64,000 nt of DNA from Bacteroidaceae bacterium (GTDB lineage: Bacteria > Bacteroidota > Bacteroidia > Bacteroidales > Barnesiellaceae_A). The stretch lies in the NCBI GenBank assembly GCA_017410245.1, contig JAFQRE010000042.1, positions 1-64,000 of the forward strand, given 5' to 3'. The notes beneath the pieces were generated by a model. It worked only from the letters and a program-made list of their open reading frames with translations. It did not search any database and was not told the DNA's origin. Positions within the stretch are counted from its first letter, which is position 1, and the number at the start of each line of letters is the position of its first letter. Shown here in pieces: positions 19,563-29,238 of the stretch. A program made the position numbers and the translations under genes.

Positions 19563-20318
19563 ATGATAGAATTTGGAATAAAAGATGCCATAGATATACT
19601 CATAGTAGCTTCGTTGCTCTATTATCTCTTCAAGATGATGAAAGAGTCGGGGGCGATAAAGATATTCAGTGGACTCATAACGTTTGTATTGGTGTGGATT
19701 GTTTTTCGACTCATACTCGATATGCGATTGTTGGGAGCCATCATGGATAAGTTTATGAGTCTCGGTTTGTTGGTGTTGGTAGTGCTGTTTCAAGAGGAGA
19801 TACGTCGCTTCCTTATAGAATTGGGCTCGCGCAACCGATGGAAATTTTTGTTGGGAATTTTCCAAAAAGGTGAGAAGGAGCAGTCTAAGCCCTATGTCAT
19901 GCCCATTGTGTATGCCTGCATGAGTATGGCAAAGACTAAGACAGGTGCGCTCATAATTGTAGAGCGTAATACACCCCTCGACAAGTATGAACTTACGGGC
20001 GAGCTTATCAATGCCGATGTCAATAGTCGTCTTATAGAGAACATTTTCTTCAAGAACAGCCCCTTGCACGATGGTGCCATGATAATTGCCGGCAATCGCA
20101 TTGCTGCTGCATCGTGTATCTTGCCGGTGTCGCACAATACCGATATACCCAAGTCGCTGGGCTTGCGTCACCGCTCGGCTTTGGGTCTCAGTCAGGAAAC
20201 TGATGCTATAGCCATTATTGTGAGCGAAGAGACCGGTCATATATCGGTGGCTATGAATGGAAAGTTCCAATTGGCACTGTCGGCAAAAGATTTGGAAAAT
20301 ATCTTATCGCAGAGCTGA
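19563..20318 (+). CDS. cdaA: Diadenylate cyclase CdaA (c-di-AMP synthase)
   Basis: About 251 residues. It makes cyclic di-AMP from two ATP. Two to three N-terminal transmembrane helices (about residues 10-75) are followed by the DAC (DisA_N) domain, with both catalytic signatures: LHDGAMII (DGA) and LGLRHRSALG (RHR). The architecture is that of CdaA, not DisA. I favour the start at 19563; 19557 adds two residues. The matching c-di-AMP hydrolase candidate is the 7TM-HD gene at 41165-43225. Confidence 0.95.
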   Translation: MIEFGIKDAIDILIVASLLYYLFKMMKESGAIKIFSGLITFVLVWIVFRLILDMRLLGAIMDKFMSLGLLVLVVLFQEEIRRFLIELGSRNRWKFLLGIFQKGEKEQSKPYVMPIVYACMSMAKTKTGALIIVERNTPLDKYELTGELINADVNSRLIENIFFKNSPLHDGAMIIAGNRIAAASCILPVSHNTDIPKSLGLRHRSALGLSQETDAIAIIVSEETGHISVAMNGKFQLALSAKDLENILSQS

Positions 20319-20427
20319 TAGTGTGTAAAAAACAGAAAAATAATTATATAAGAAATAATTTGTAATAAAAAGGCTTGTTTATTGAATATTTATTCTTAAC
20401 TTTGAGAAACCTTAAGTTTTTAGTATT

Positions 20428-20754
20428 ATGAGAATATATGGACTATCACCCGAAGAGTTGGCCAGCCTTGAAGAACGTGCTAAGGCCGGAGATCGTACAG
20501 CTCAACTCGATTTGGCCGACTGCCTATTGATGGGGCATGGCTACAATAAAGACACCGAGCGTGCATTTGATATATACAATACAATATATTATAACGGAGT
20601 TTCGGCCTCGCTTACTTGCAATCATTATGATCGAGTGATGGACGGACTTATATATTGTTATTTCAATGGTGTGGGCGTAGACCGCGATGAGGCAAAGGCA
20701 ACTCGCCTCAGTGTTGAGAAGAATACCTCGTGGAACGATCTATTTGAAAATTAA
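20428..20754 (+). CDS. Sel1-like repeat protein, small
   Basis: 108 residues. It has Sel1/TPR-like segments: residues about 14-50 (GDRTAQLDLADCLLMGHGYN) and 70-95 (GLIYCYFNGVGVDRDEAKA). Such repeats form helical hairpins that bind other proteins. No signal peptide is seen. It stands alone after cdaA and is followed by a strong hairpin. Partner unknown. Confidence 0.7.
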   Translation: MRIYGLSPEELASLEERAKAGDRTAQLDLADCLLMGHGYNKDTERAFDIYNTIYYNGVSASLTCNHYDRVMDGLIYCYFNGVGVDRDEAKATRLSVEKNTSWNDLFEN

Positions 20755-20779
20755 GTATATACATATACTTATCGTATAG

Positions 20780-20820
20780 CAAGAGCGACAGCATTCCTAA
20801 TGGGGGTGCTGTCGCTCTTG
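20780..20820. terminator. Bidirectional hairpin between convergent genes
   Basis: Arms 20780-20793 and 20807-20820 pair perfectly over 14 bp with a 13-nt loop. It lies between two convergent genes and probably ends both transcripts, although neither side has a long T-run. Confidence 0.65.
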
Positions 20821-20839
20821 TCAGTATCATGTAATGGGC

Positions 20840-21667
20840 TTACTTGCCCTGCTTGTAGTATCGTACATATATGACAATGAGGGTAATAGTGGCAATTGTA
20901 CTGCATACTATAGTTGTGGTAGTAGGCTCGGTGCCTATCCACGTCATTTGTTCGAGGGCCGGTTCATAGTAGGTTATAGTAGTGAGGCTGTTGTTGAGAG
21001 CATGGGCTGCAATAGGCAACCATAGGCTACCACTCCATAGCGCGGTATAGCCAAAGAAAGCACCCAATAGCATGCGGGGTACAAAACCGTATGCTTGGAA
21101 GTGTATGGCGCTGAAAATAAATGCGGTTGCCCATATAGCTATGTGCGGGTTGATCTTCTTTTCGAGCATGAGCCGTTGCACCGAGCCTCTGAAAATCAGC
21201 TCTTCTCCTACACCGGTGAGTATGCCTACAATCAGTATTACAATGAGCAATTGTCCTATTGAAGTTACGTTCAACATCTGCTCAGTAGCCACCTTGGCAG
21301 CATCTTCCATCTCGCGCATCCACGACAGCGTTTCGGGCAGTTGCCACCCTTCGTTCCATAGTACAATGGCATTCATCATAGGTATCGACGCCAAGTATAT
21401 GAGCAACATCAATACCCAATGCACGAAGCCAGGTATGCGGTTGAGTTGTAGTGTTTGCAACGTCTTGCCGGGATTGAAGATGCGAGCAGTAATGACTGCC
21501 GGAATGATGAATACACCTATATTTTGTAGCGCCGATGTAGCCATGAGCATGCGCCAAGGTTCTACGCCTTTGGCCTGAAATATGAGCATAGAAACGAGTG
21601 TGAGCAGGTAGAACAATATAATCAGTCCCAATAGGGTGATAATCTGAATAGATGCTTTTTTATTCAT
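20840..21667 (-). CDS. CPBP-family intramembrane metalloprotease
   Basis: 275 residues with about eight hydrophobic segments. The three CPBP (Abi/Rce1-like) motifs are present: GEELIFRGSVQ (EExxxR) near residue 155, an FxxxH-type motif (FSAIHFQAYG) near 190, and HALNNSL (HxxxN) near 240. The family includes prenyl-protein proteases and bacteriocin-immunity proteins; the substrate here is unknown. It is a single gene with its own promoter region. Confidence 0.88.
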   Translation of the reverse strand: MNKKASIQIITLLGLIILFYLLTLVSMLIFQAKGVEPWRMLMATSALQNIGVFIIPAVITARIFNPGKTLQTLQLNRIPGFVHWVLMLLIYLASIPMMNAIVLWNEGWQLPETLSWMREMEDAAKVATEQMLNVTSIGQLLIVILIVGILTGVGEELIFRGSVQRLMLEKKINPHIAIWATAFIFSAIHFQAYGFVPRMLLGAFFGYTALWSGSLWLPIAAHALNNSLTTITYYEPALEQMTWIGTEPTTTTIVCSTIATITLIVIYVRYYKQGK

Positions 21668-21748
21668 TTTGATTATTATTGAGTTGTATAATTGAGTCGT
21701 GCAAGTGTTTTATGAAGCGAAGATACACATTAATAATATTTTTTTGAG

Positions 21749-21756
21749 TACTTTTG
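21749..21756 (+). promoter_or_regulatory. -7 box of the symporter gene
   Basis: TACTTTTG is a perfect TAnnTTTG match 19 bp before the start codon at 21776. I see no clear -33 box. Confidence 0.4.
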
Positions 21757-21775
21757 CCGAGAAAAAATCGGAACT

Positions 21776-22939
21776 ATGAAAATAAAGAAACCATCTCTGC
21801 TTGTGCAAGTACTCATTGCTGTAGCTTTGGGTGTAGTGTTTGGACAATTCCTTCCTCATGCTATAGCACGTATTTTTGTGACATTCAATGGCTTGTTTGG
21901 CAACTTCCTTGCATTTGCCATTCCGTTGATTATCGTTGGCCTCATCATACCTGCTATAGCCGACTTGGGTAAAGGTGCAGGACGTATGTTGTTGCTGACG
22001 GCTGTTATGGCCTATGGCTTTACGCTCTTCTCGGGCTTCTTTACTTTTTTTGTGTGCGACCCCATTTTCCCATCAATGATAGCACAAGGACAAGGTGTAG
22101 CCAATTTGGCCGAGGCTAACGAGTCGCTTACTCCCTACTTTACGGTTGAAATGCCTCCGTTGATGAATATCATGACAGCATTGCTTATAGCTTTCTGTGT
22201 GGGATTGGGATTGTCGGCCGTAGAAGGCGATACACTCAAGCGTGCTGCCGAAGATTTTCGCGATATTGTTACTATGCTCATATCGAAGGTTATCGTGCCT
22301 CTGCTGCCCTTGCACATCTTTGGCATCTTCTTGAATATGACAGTTACCGGACAAGTTGTTTCGGTCATGTCGGTGTTCCTCAAGATTATCGTAGTCATTT
22401 TCATACTGCATGTACTACTGCTTATCCTACAATTTGTTATTGCCGGTATAGTAGGTAAGAAAAATCCCTTTGTATTATTGCGCAATATGTTGCCGGCGTA
22501 CTTCACAGCGTTAGGTACACAATCATCTGCTGCAACCATTCCGGTTACGTTGCAACAAGCTATCAAGAATGGTGTTACACCCAATATAGCAACTTTTGTC
22601 ATACCCTTGTGTGCTACTATACACCTCTCGGGTAGTACCATGAAGATTGTGGCGTGCTCTATGGCCGTACTCCTTATGAACGGTTTAGGCATAGACTTTG
22701 GCAACTATGCAGGATTTATATGTATGTTGGGTATAACGATGGTTGCAGCCCCGGGTGTTCCCGGAGGTGCCATCATGGCAGCACTCGGTGTATTGGAGGC
22801 GTTCCTCGGTTTTGGCGAGATGGAACAAGCATTGATGATAGCTCTCTACATTGCTATGGATTGCTTTGGTACAGCATGTAATGTAACAGGCGATGGTGCT
22901 ATAGCTGTGATTATCGACCGCATTGCCGGCCGCAAGTAA
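21776..22939 (+). CDS. Dicarboxylate/amino acid:cation symporter (DAACS family)
   Basis: 387 residues with about eight transmembrane segments. The serine-rich hairpin motif QSSAATIPVT (near residue 247) and the C-terminal NVTGDGAIAVI motif (near 370) are hallmarks of the Na+/H+-coupled glutamate, aspartate and serine/threonine carriers in the inner membrane. Substrate cannot be told from this alone. A single gene followed by the acyl-CoA ligase, which has its own promoter. Confidence 0.92.
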   Translation: MKIKKPSLLVQVLIAVALGVVFGQFLPHAIARIFVTFNGLFGNFLAFAIPLIIVGLIIPAIADLGKGAGRMLLLTAVMAYGFTLFSGFFTFFVCDPIFPSMIAQGQGVANLAEANESLTPYFTVEMPPLMNIMTALLIAFCVGLGLSAVEGDTLKRAAEDFRDIVTMLISKVIVPLLPLHIFGIFLNMTVTGQVVSVMSVFLKIIVVIFILHVLLLILQFVIAGIVGKKNPFVLLRNMLPAYFTALGTQSSAATIPVTLQQAIKNGVTPNIATFVIPLCATIHLSGSTMKIVACSMAVLLMNGLGIDFGNYAGFICMLGITMVAAPGVPGGAIMAALGVLEAFLGFGEMEQALMIALYIAMDCFGTACNVTGDGAIAVIIDRIAGRK

Positions 22940-22979
22940 ACAAGTGAGACTATTATGATGTGTAATAATACCGAAGTTA

Positions 22980-23010
22980 TTGCATTTTATGCTCCAATAT
23001 TGTATATTTG
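22980..23010 (+). promoter_or_regulatory. Promoter of the acyl-CoA ligase gene
   Basis: TTG (22980-22982), a 20-bp spacer and TATATTTG (23003-23010) match the Bacteroidota sigma-factor consensus. The start codon is 46 bp downstream. Confidence 0.65.
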
Positions 23011-23055
23011 TCTCACTATCACAAGCAAGAATAATTTTAAAACACAAATAGCGAT

Positions 23056-24957
23056 ATGAAGAAAACATTAGTAGATCTATTTGAACAGTCAGTTAAACTG
23101 TATCCCAACAACACTTTTTTGTTGGAAAAGACCGACAAGGTTTTTGAGCCTACAACCTACCAACAAGTCAAAGAACAAGTATATCGATTGGGAGCCGGAT
23201 TGCAAGCCCTTGGTGTAAAAAAGGGCGACACGATGGCATTGCTCAGCGAAGGTCGCAATATGTGGATTATTGGTGAGTTGGCCATGTTCTATGCAGGTGC
23301 TATCAATGTGCCTTTGTCTATCAAACTCGAAGAGAGCAACGACCTCATGTTCCGCCTTATTCATGGTGATGTACAGTACATCATGGTATCGGGACAACAA
23401 CTCAAGAAGGTGCGCCTTATCAAGGACAAGTTGCCTGCAGTGAAGAAGATTATCGTGTTTGATGATATAAAAGAGTATGAAGACCGCGAGATGTCACTCG
23501 CCGAGTTGCAAAAGATGGGTGATGAGTTCTTGGCATCGCACACACTCGATGAGTTCCTTACCGTAGGACGTTCTATCGAAAACGACGATTACGCCACCAT
23601 TACCTATACCAGCGGCACCACTGCCGACCCCAAGGGAGTTGTGCTCACACACCGCAACTATACAGCCAACGTAGAGCAAGCCCTCACCCTGGTAGCCATT
23701 GACCAAACATGGCGCACACTCATCATATTGCCTCTCGACCACTGTTTTGCACACGTGGTAGGTTTCTATATCATGATGTCGCAAGGTGCCACAGTAGCTA
23801 CCGTACAAGTAGGTCGCAATTCGTTGGATACTCTCAAAAATATTCCTAAGAACATCAAGGAGGTGCGTCCGCACTTTATCCTCAGTGTGCCGGCATTGGC
23901 CAAGACCTTCAAGAAAAACATCGAAGGTGCTATCCGTGCCAAGGGCGAGACTACCGTTAAGCTCTTCAACATGGGTCTGAAGGTAAAACAGACCTACTAT
24001 GGCGATAGCAACCTCGACCCCAAAGGTTGGCGCATATTGCTCAAGCCCATCGTTGCATTGTTCGACAAACTTATCTTTTCGAAAGTGCGTGAAAACTTTG
24101 GAGGCGAGTTGCGCTTCTTTATCGGTGGTGGTGCACTGCTCGACAAAGACCTCCAGAAGTTCTACGTTGGCGTAGGCATGCCCATGTATCAAGGCTACGG
24201 CTTGTCTGAAGCTACACCTGTTATCTCTTCAAACGGCCCCGAGAAATATCGTTTTGGCTCAAGTGGTAAGTTGGTAAAACCCATCGACTTGAAGATTTGT
24301 GATAGCGAAGGTAAGGAATTGCCTCTCGGTGAGATGGGCGAGATTGTAGTAAAAGGCGAGAACGTAATGGCCGGCTATTGGAAAAATCCCGAATCAACAG
24401 CCGATACCGTGCGCGATGGTTATCTATACACCGGCGACCTTGGTTACATGACAGCCGAAGGCCTTCTCTATGTGAAGGGACGTTTCAAGAGCCTCCTTAT
24501 ATCGAGCGATGGTGAGAAATATAGCCCCGAAGGTATCGAAGAGTCGCTCGTTGAGTTGTCTCCCTATATCGACCAAGTGATGTTGTACAACAACCAATCG
24601 GCCTACACCACAGCCCTCATCGTTCCCAACAAAGAGCGTCTGCGTGCCACATTGAAAGAGCAAGGTCTCGGCCTCGACACCGAGGAAGGTCGCAAGGCCG
24701 CTCTTAAACTCATCGATGGCTCTGTAGCCCGCTTCAAGAAAGGTGGCGACCTCGAGACAATGTTCCCCGACCGTTGGTTGCCCGCCGGTATTGCCGTATT
24801 GGCCGAGCCATTCACCGAGCAAAACCAAATGATAAACAGTACCATGAAGATGGTGCGTGGTAAGATAGAGAAAGCCTATGCCGAGCGTTTGGCCTACCTC
24901 TATACACCCGAAGGCAAGCAACTCATGAATCAACAAAACATCGATGCACTCAAGTAA
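23056..24957 (+). CDS. Long-chain acyl-CoA synthetase (AMP-binding)
   Basis: 633 residues. It belongs to the ANL adenylate-forming family. Motifs in order: YTSGTTADPKGVVLTH (P-loop, about residue 180), GYGLSEATPVIS (about 380), YTGDLG (about 457) and a KSLLISSDGEKYSPEGIE region containing a hinge-like segment. Such enzymes activate fatty acids with ATP and CoA for lipid synthesis or breakdown. Peripheral membrane location is likely. It has its own promoter and a strong terminator. FadD/FAA1-type in length. Confidence 0.92.
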   Translation: MKKTLVDLFEQSVKLYPNNTFLLEKTDKVFEPTTYQQVKEQVYRLGAGLQALGVKKGDTMALLSEGRNMWIIGELAMFYAGAINVPLSIKLEESNDLMFRLIHGDVQYIMVSGQQLKKVRLIKDKLPAVKKIIVFDDIKEYEDREMSLAELQKMGDEFLASHTLDEFLTVGRSIENDDYATITYTSGTTADPKGVVLTHRNYTANVEQALTLVAIDQTWRTLIILPLDHCFAHVVGFYIMMSQGATVATVQVGRNSLDTLKNIPKNIKEVRPHFILSVPALAKTFKKNIEGAIRAKGETTVKLFNMGLKVKQTYYGDSNLDPKGWRILLKPIVALFDKLIFSKVRENFGGELRFFIGGGALLDKDLQKFYVGVGMPMYQGYGLSEATPVISSNGPEKYRFGSSGKLVKPIDLKICDSEGKELPLGEMGEIVVKGENVMAGYWKNPESTADTVRDGYLYTGDLGYMTAEGLLYVKGRFKSLLISSDGEKYSPEGIEESLVELSPYIDQVMLYNNQSAYTTALIVPNKERLRATLKEQGLGLDTEEGRKAALKLIDGSVARFKKGGDLETMFPDRWLPAGIAVLAEPFTEQNQMINSTMKMVRGKIEKAYAERLAYLYTPEGKQLMNQQNIDALK

Positions 24958-24986
24958 ACAGTAGCATCGACACATATCTATCAATG

Positions 24987-25034
24987 CAGAGGTTGCATCA
25001 AAAACGAGATTTTGATGCAACCTCTGTAGTTTTT
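24987..25034 (+). terminator. Terminator of the acyl-CoA ligase gene
   Basis: Arms 24987-25003 and 25010-25026 form a perfect 17-bp stem with a six-base loop, followed by TAGTTTTT. Confidence 0.9.
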
Positions 25035-25097
25035 AGGGTTTGTCATTCTCTTTGAGAGAATCAGCAAAGTTATTGTGCACTCTCTGTAAAAAATATT

Positions 25098-25139
25098 GAA
25101 GTAAACTTCATATTTCTCGCTCGTTTCTCATTATCTTTG
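25098..25139 (+). promoter_or_regulatory. Dyad-plus-22 promoter of the PAS gene
   Basis: The dyad GAAGTAAACTTC (25098-25109) is followed after exactly 22 bp by TATCTTTG (25132-25139). The same arrangement occurs before ygiQ (39 bp identical) and twice before mnmA. The dyad sits about where the -33 box should be, so a repressor bound there would block the promoter. Confidence 0.7.
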
Positions 25140-25173
25140 CCGTTAGATAATCAACCCTAATAAATATCATATT

Positions 25174-25500
25174 ATGTATCCTTGGAGTGAAGAAATGAAT
25201 TGTGCCGTAACGGTGTGCGATACCGAAGGCATTATCTTGTACATGAACGAAAAAGCTCGCCAAACCTTTGCCCGTCATGGCGACCTCATAGGTAAAAACA
25301 TGTTTGACTGTCATAGCCCGGCCTCGCAAGCCAAGATACGCGAACTGTTGGCTACCGGTGGCACCAATGCCTACACCATCGAGAAAGAGGGATTACACAA
25401 GGTGATATACCAAACCGCCTGGCGCGAAAATGGAGTAGTAAAAGGTTTGGTAGAGATATCAATGGTAGTCCCTGCCGAAATGCCCCACTACGTGCGATAA
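25174..25500 (+). CDS. Small PAS-domain protein
   Basis: 108 residues that are essentially one PAS domain: VTVCDTEGIILYMNEKARQ at the start, the DLIGKNMFDCHSP helix, then beta strands VIYQTAWRENG and LVEISMVVP. PAS domains bind small ligands or haem/flavin, or mediate dimerisation. There is no output domain, so it is a ligand-binding or partner-regulating protein. The gene has the special dyad-plus-22 promoter and sits at the left edge of the restriction-modification island. Confidence 0.82.
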   Translation: MYPWSEEMNCAVTVCDTEGIILYMNEKARQTFARHGDLIGKNMFDCHSPASQAKIRELLATGGTNAYTIEKEGLHKVIYQTAWRENGVVKGLVEISMVVPAEMPHYVR

Positions 25501-25631
25501 GACAATAATTAAATGTGACCTCATATATTAATTTTTGCATTATAAGAATGTGAAACATGAATCCCTCGATAGTTTAAATGAGTTTCAGTTGCTTTTGGGT
25601 AGCTATCTTGGAGTTTTTTTGATAATCTTTT

Positions 25632-26543
25632 ATGACAACGAGTAAAAAGACAAAAATAACACCCAATAATGGCAAACAATTTATTTGTTCCCCCATGAAT
25701 TATATAGGGGGGAAATTTAAATTATTACCTCAAATACTACCTCTTCTTCCTAGAAATATCAATACTTTTGTTGATTTGTTTTGTGGAGGGTGTAACGTGG
25801 GAGTAAATGTTAATGCAGAAAAATATTTTCTCAACGATAATCTTACGTACTTAATAGACTTATACCGATTATTTTACACTTTGTCTCAGGACGATGTTTT
25901 ACAGCACGTCCAAGAAAGAATAGCTGAATACTCTTTGTCGTTGACCAATGATTTTGGTTACAAAAAACTTCGTGAATACTATAATGAACACCGAAATCCA
26001 TTAGATCTATTTGTCCTAGTGGCATATTCATTTAATCATCAAATTCGTTTTAACAACTCGCATGAATTTAATAACCCTTTTGGGAAAGAGCGTAGCACTT
26101 ACAATCGAAGAATGGAAGATAACCTAATTTCTTTCATTCAACGCTTGCAAAGTATGGATATAAATTTTACAAGTAATAATTTTGATGAATTTGATTTTAT
26201 GCAACTCACAAGGGAGGATTTCGTTTATTGTGATCCGCCATATTTGATATCGAACGGTTCTTATAATGATGGTAAGCGGGGTTTTACTGGTTGGGGAACT
26301 TCTGAGGAAATTCGTTTACTTTCAATTTTAGATATGTTGGACAAACAACATATTAGATTCGCATTATCAAATGTGTTGTTACATAAAGGCGTTAATAATA
26401 AGATTCTTGCAGAATGGGCCAAAGATAATAGATATATTATTCACCATTTGAACAAGAATTATTCAAATTCTAGTTATCATTTAAAGAATAGAAAAGAATC
26501 AATAACAGATGAGGTGTTAATTACGAACTATCATAATTTATGA
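25632..26543 (+). CDS. D12-class DNA adenine N6-methyltransferase 1
   Basis: 303 residues. It has the alpha-class (Dam/D12) order of motifs: PMNYIGGKFKLLP at the N-terminus, the AdoMet-binding FVDLFCGGCNVG near residue 55, a target-recognition stretch, then the catalytic FVYCDPPYL near 200. It adds a methyl group to adenine N6 in a recognition site, protecting DNA from the nuclease two genes on. Its reading frame overlaps the second methylase by ATGA, so the genes are translationally coupled. The whole block is visibly more AT-rich than its flanks. Confidence 0.92.
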   Translation: MTTSKKTKITPNNGKQFICSPMNYIGGKFKLLPQILPLLPRNINTFVDLFCGGCNVGVNVNAEKYFLNDNLTYLIDLYRLFYTLSQDDVLQHVQERIAEYSLSLTNDFGYKKLREYYNEHRNPLDLFVLVAYSFNHQIRFNNSHEFNNPFGKERSTYNRRMEDNLISFIQRLQSMDINFTSNNFDEFDFMQLTREDFVYCDPPYLISNGSYNDGKRGFTGWGTSEEIRLLSILDMLDKQHIRFALSNVLLHKGVNNKILAEWAKDNRYIIHHLNKNYSNSSYHLKNRKESITDEVLITNYHNL

Positions 26544-27607
26544 GATACATTGGAAATAAAGAAAATATACTTGAAAAAATATTCACGATATTGAATGCCC
26601 ATGGTGTTCATGGTAAATCGTTTTTTGACTTATTTTCAGGAACAACTAGTGTTGCTAAATATTTCAAGAAAAAAGGATATGAAGTACATTGTTCTGACCT
26701 AATGTATATGTCGTACTGTTTACAAAAAGCATATATTGAGAATGGCGAAGAACCAAACTTTACGAAATTAATTTCTTCGTTAAATTTAAAAAATGACAAA
26801 GTATTATTTGCGACACCCTTAGAAATTGTGCTAGAGTATCTTAATCATATCCCCGATGTGAAAGGTTTTATTTTTGAAAATTATACGCCCGCGGGTACTC
26901 AATATATGGAGCGACCTCGTATGTATTTTAGTGATGAAAATGGGCTACGAATTGATGCAATCAGAATACAAATAGAAAATTGGAGGAAGCTGTTATTAAT
27001 AACAGAAAGTGAGTATTATATTTTATTAGCATGTTTAATTGAAACTGTATCCTTATATGCTAATGTTGCAGGTGTATATGCTGCTTTTTATAAAAAGTGG
27101 GATCCTCGTGCTGTAAAGCGACTTTATATGCGGCCTATTGAAATTATCCCAAATACGAAAACTCATCATGTGTATTGTGGAAATAGTCTTGATTTAGTAT
27201 GTAGTATAAATGTAGATATTTTATATCTCGATCCCCCTTATAATGAAAGACAGTATTTACCCAATTACCATTTGGTAGAGACTATTGCGGCTTATGATAG
27301 CCCTAATATTCGAGGAGTGACTGGAATGAGAGAATATGGTAATAAAAAATCTTCCTTCTGTAATCCACAAACAGCCTTAAGGGACCTTGAGTATATAGTA
27401 GCAAATGCAAAATTCAAATATCTGGTGTTAAGCTATAATTCTGAAGGAATAATGCATCAAGAGCAAATTATAAGTATGTTCTCGAAATACGGTAATGTAG
27501 TTCTTGAAGAATTTGAATACTTAAGATTTAAGAGTAATAACAATGGATTAGCTAAGACAAAGAAACATATAAACGAACAATTATATATCTTGACCAAATA
27601 TGAATAA
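26540..27607 (+). CDS. D12-class DNA adenine N6-methyltransferase 2
   Basis: 355 residues, again alpha class: RYIGNKENILEKI at the start, the AdoMet motif FFDLFSGTTSVAKYF near residue 30, then ILYLDPPYNERQY near 230. A second, sequence-distinct methylase in the same operon usually means that the two strands of an asymmetric site are modified separately, as with type IIS systems such as FokI, whose methylase carries two D12 halves in one chain. Recognition site unknown. It overlaps the nuclease gene by eight bases. Confidence 0.9.
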   Translation: MRYIGNKENILEKIFTILNAHGVHGKSFFDLFSGTTSVAKYFKKKGYEVHCSDLMYMSYCLQKAYIENGEEPNFTKLISSLNLKNDKVLFATPLEIVLEYLNHIPDVKGFIFENYTPAGTQYMERPRMYFSDENGLRIDAIRIQIENWRKLLLITESEYYILLACLIETVSLYANVAGVYAAFYKKWDPRAVKRLYMRPIEIIPNTKTHHVYCGNSLDLVCSINVDILYLDPPYNERQYLPNYHLVETIAAYDSPNIRGVTGMREYGNKKSSFCNPQTALRDLEYIVANAKFKYLVLSYNSEGIMHQEQIISMFSKYGNVVLEEFEYLRFKSNNNGLAKTKKHINEQLYILTKYE

Positions 27608-29000
27608 TGAAACTAAAAATCTATGGATTTTAACCGAAGAACGACCTAAAACATCTGTTCTTCAAACAATCTTTTCGTATTTTGCGAAAGATCAAGATTG
27701 TGGATTTTTTGGCGACACCATACGAATTATACCGCTATTAGATAAAAACAAATGCTTTGACTTTACTTATAAAGTAATTGGCTTTGCATGTGCCAAGGTT
27801 AATAATATCTATATTAAAACTGTTTCTGGTTCCTCGAGTTTTACCGATTTTCTAATTTTTTATCAAGAAGATCAACCTAAGCCTACAGACATTCCGTTAT
27901 ATGCTATAGAGGAAACTAAAACTGATGATAAAGAAAGCCGAAACACAGGAGTTTATCAAAGATGTTCCAAGTTCGTTTTTATTAATTACTTTTATCCTAC
28001 AACTAAGAAAGTAATGTTGTACGCATTGCAAGTAGGTCAAAAGGAGAGCCCTACTGAGACATACGTTTTTGGAACAAGGCTATTATTAACGTTAGGTGTA
28101 GATATTTTGGGTAAAAAGTTAGATGATGATATTTTTAAGCCTTTTACCTCAATTGATGAAATTATTGCGTTTAAGAAAGGCATGAGAAAAGCTCCTGCTG
28201 GCAATACTCCTATCTTAATAACCAAAACAGATGATAAGATACAAATATCTGGAAGATTGTATAAGAGCGGTTCTTTATCTCATGACCCCAATATAGGTGC
28301 TTTAAGCATTATTGCTGCAGTAATTCGTAAATTAGGTTGGGGAGGAGAAATCGAAATTACGCAACATGGTTTAAGACAATCTCATGTAGGTAATCGCAAT
28401 AAATTTATTCAAATTGCAAACCAAATTGGTATTTCATTGGAAGGATTAACAGTTCCTAAAGCAATTTTACCTAAGGATTATTGGCATTACGATTACCAAG
28501 GCGAGAAATTGGGAACTATATTTATACATATAGTAGTCGAAAACTTTACTGAAAGTTATTCTATTTTTGAAAATCATGCTGGTTGCGAAAAAGGATATTT
28601 CCACACTTCGGACGGGCAACATATTCCATTAGCGAAGTATGCAGACCGAGAGGCATACAAGAATGGTGAAAAAGACCAGATTGTATTTATCCCGGATCTA
28701 GTATTACTTGACTTAAAAGAAACAGAAGTTATTACAATTGAAGGTAAAAAACATCAGAACGTGGAAAAAGGTATAAAAGAATTAAACAATTATACTTCGT
28801 TCGATGAGATGTATCTTAATAAATACTATCCAGAATTTCATATTGTGAGAACTGTAGTTTTGTATGGTAGTAATAAAGAGGAAATTGCACAAATTGAAGT
28901 CGGATTCTTATTAAATGAAAAAGGCAAAATAATTCTTGGTATCAAGGCACCAAAATTATTTAGACGGGCAATTTCTAATCTCTTCGATTTCTGGAAATAA
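27600..29000 (+). CDS. Restriction endonuclease of the two-methylase system
   Basis: 466 residues, no family I can name from memory. A nuclease role follows from its operon with two methylases and from a PD-(D/E)XK-like site, IPDLVLLDLKE...ITIEGKK, near residues 363-383. A second candidate, YAIEETKTDD near residue 100, also fits part of the motif. The catalytic core cannot be chosen without a structure. The most likely type is IIS, cutting beside an asymmetric site. Base composition is AT-rich like both methylases, so the three arrived together. Confidence 0.75.
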   Translation: MNNETKNLWILTEERPKTSVLQTIFSYFAKDQDCGFFGDTIRIIPLLDKNKCFDFTYKVIGFACAKVNNIYIKTVSGSSSFTDFLIFYQEDQPKPTDIPLYAIEETKTDDKESRNTGVYQRCSKFVFINYFYPTTKKVMLYALQVGQKESPTETYVFGTRLLLTLGVDILGKKLDDDIFKPFTSIDEIIAFKKGMRKAPAGNTPILITKTDDKIQISGRLYKSGSLSHDPNIGALSIIAAVIRKLGWGGEIEITQHGLRQSHVGNRNKFIQIANQIGISLEGLTVPKAILPKDYWHYDYQGEKLGTIFIHIVVENFTESYSIFENHAGCEKGYFHTSDGQHIPLAKYADREAYKNGEKDQIVFIPDLVLLDLKETEVITIEGKKHQNVEKGIKELNNYTSFDEMYLNKYYPEFHIVRTVVLYGSNKEEIAQIEVGFLLNEKGKIILGIKAPKLFRRAISNLFDFWK

Positions 29001-29238
29001 AAGTTATCAAACTCTATGGTGTTTTATCAATCAGACAACTTTCTGCCCCTGTGTTGCGAAGCAATATAGGGGAAGTCCTCGCAGTGGGAAGGGGTTAAAA
29101 ACATCAGGCGTGAAGTAGTTACTATGTTTGCATGAGGGACGAACGATTACCGACGCCACGTCGTCTTTCTCCACCGTGTGCGTAGCGAAATAGGTGTGTG
29201 GCGTGTAAGCGATAGTAGATGAATAGAACAAGGATCTG
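29001..29238. other. Intergenic region right of the restriction island
   Basis: 238 bp with no convincing gene. It is more GC-rich than the island and holds short imperfect inverted repeats (around 29155-29205). It may mark the right junction of the transferred island; no clean direct repeat is visible. Confidence 0.35.
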
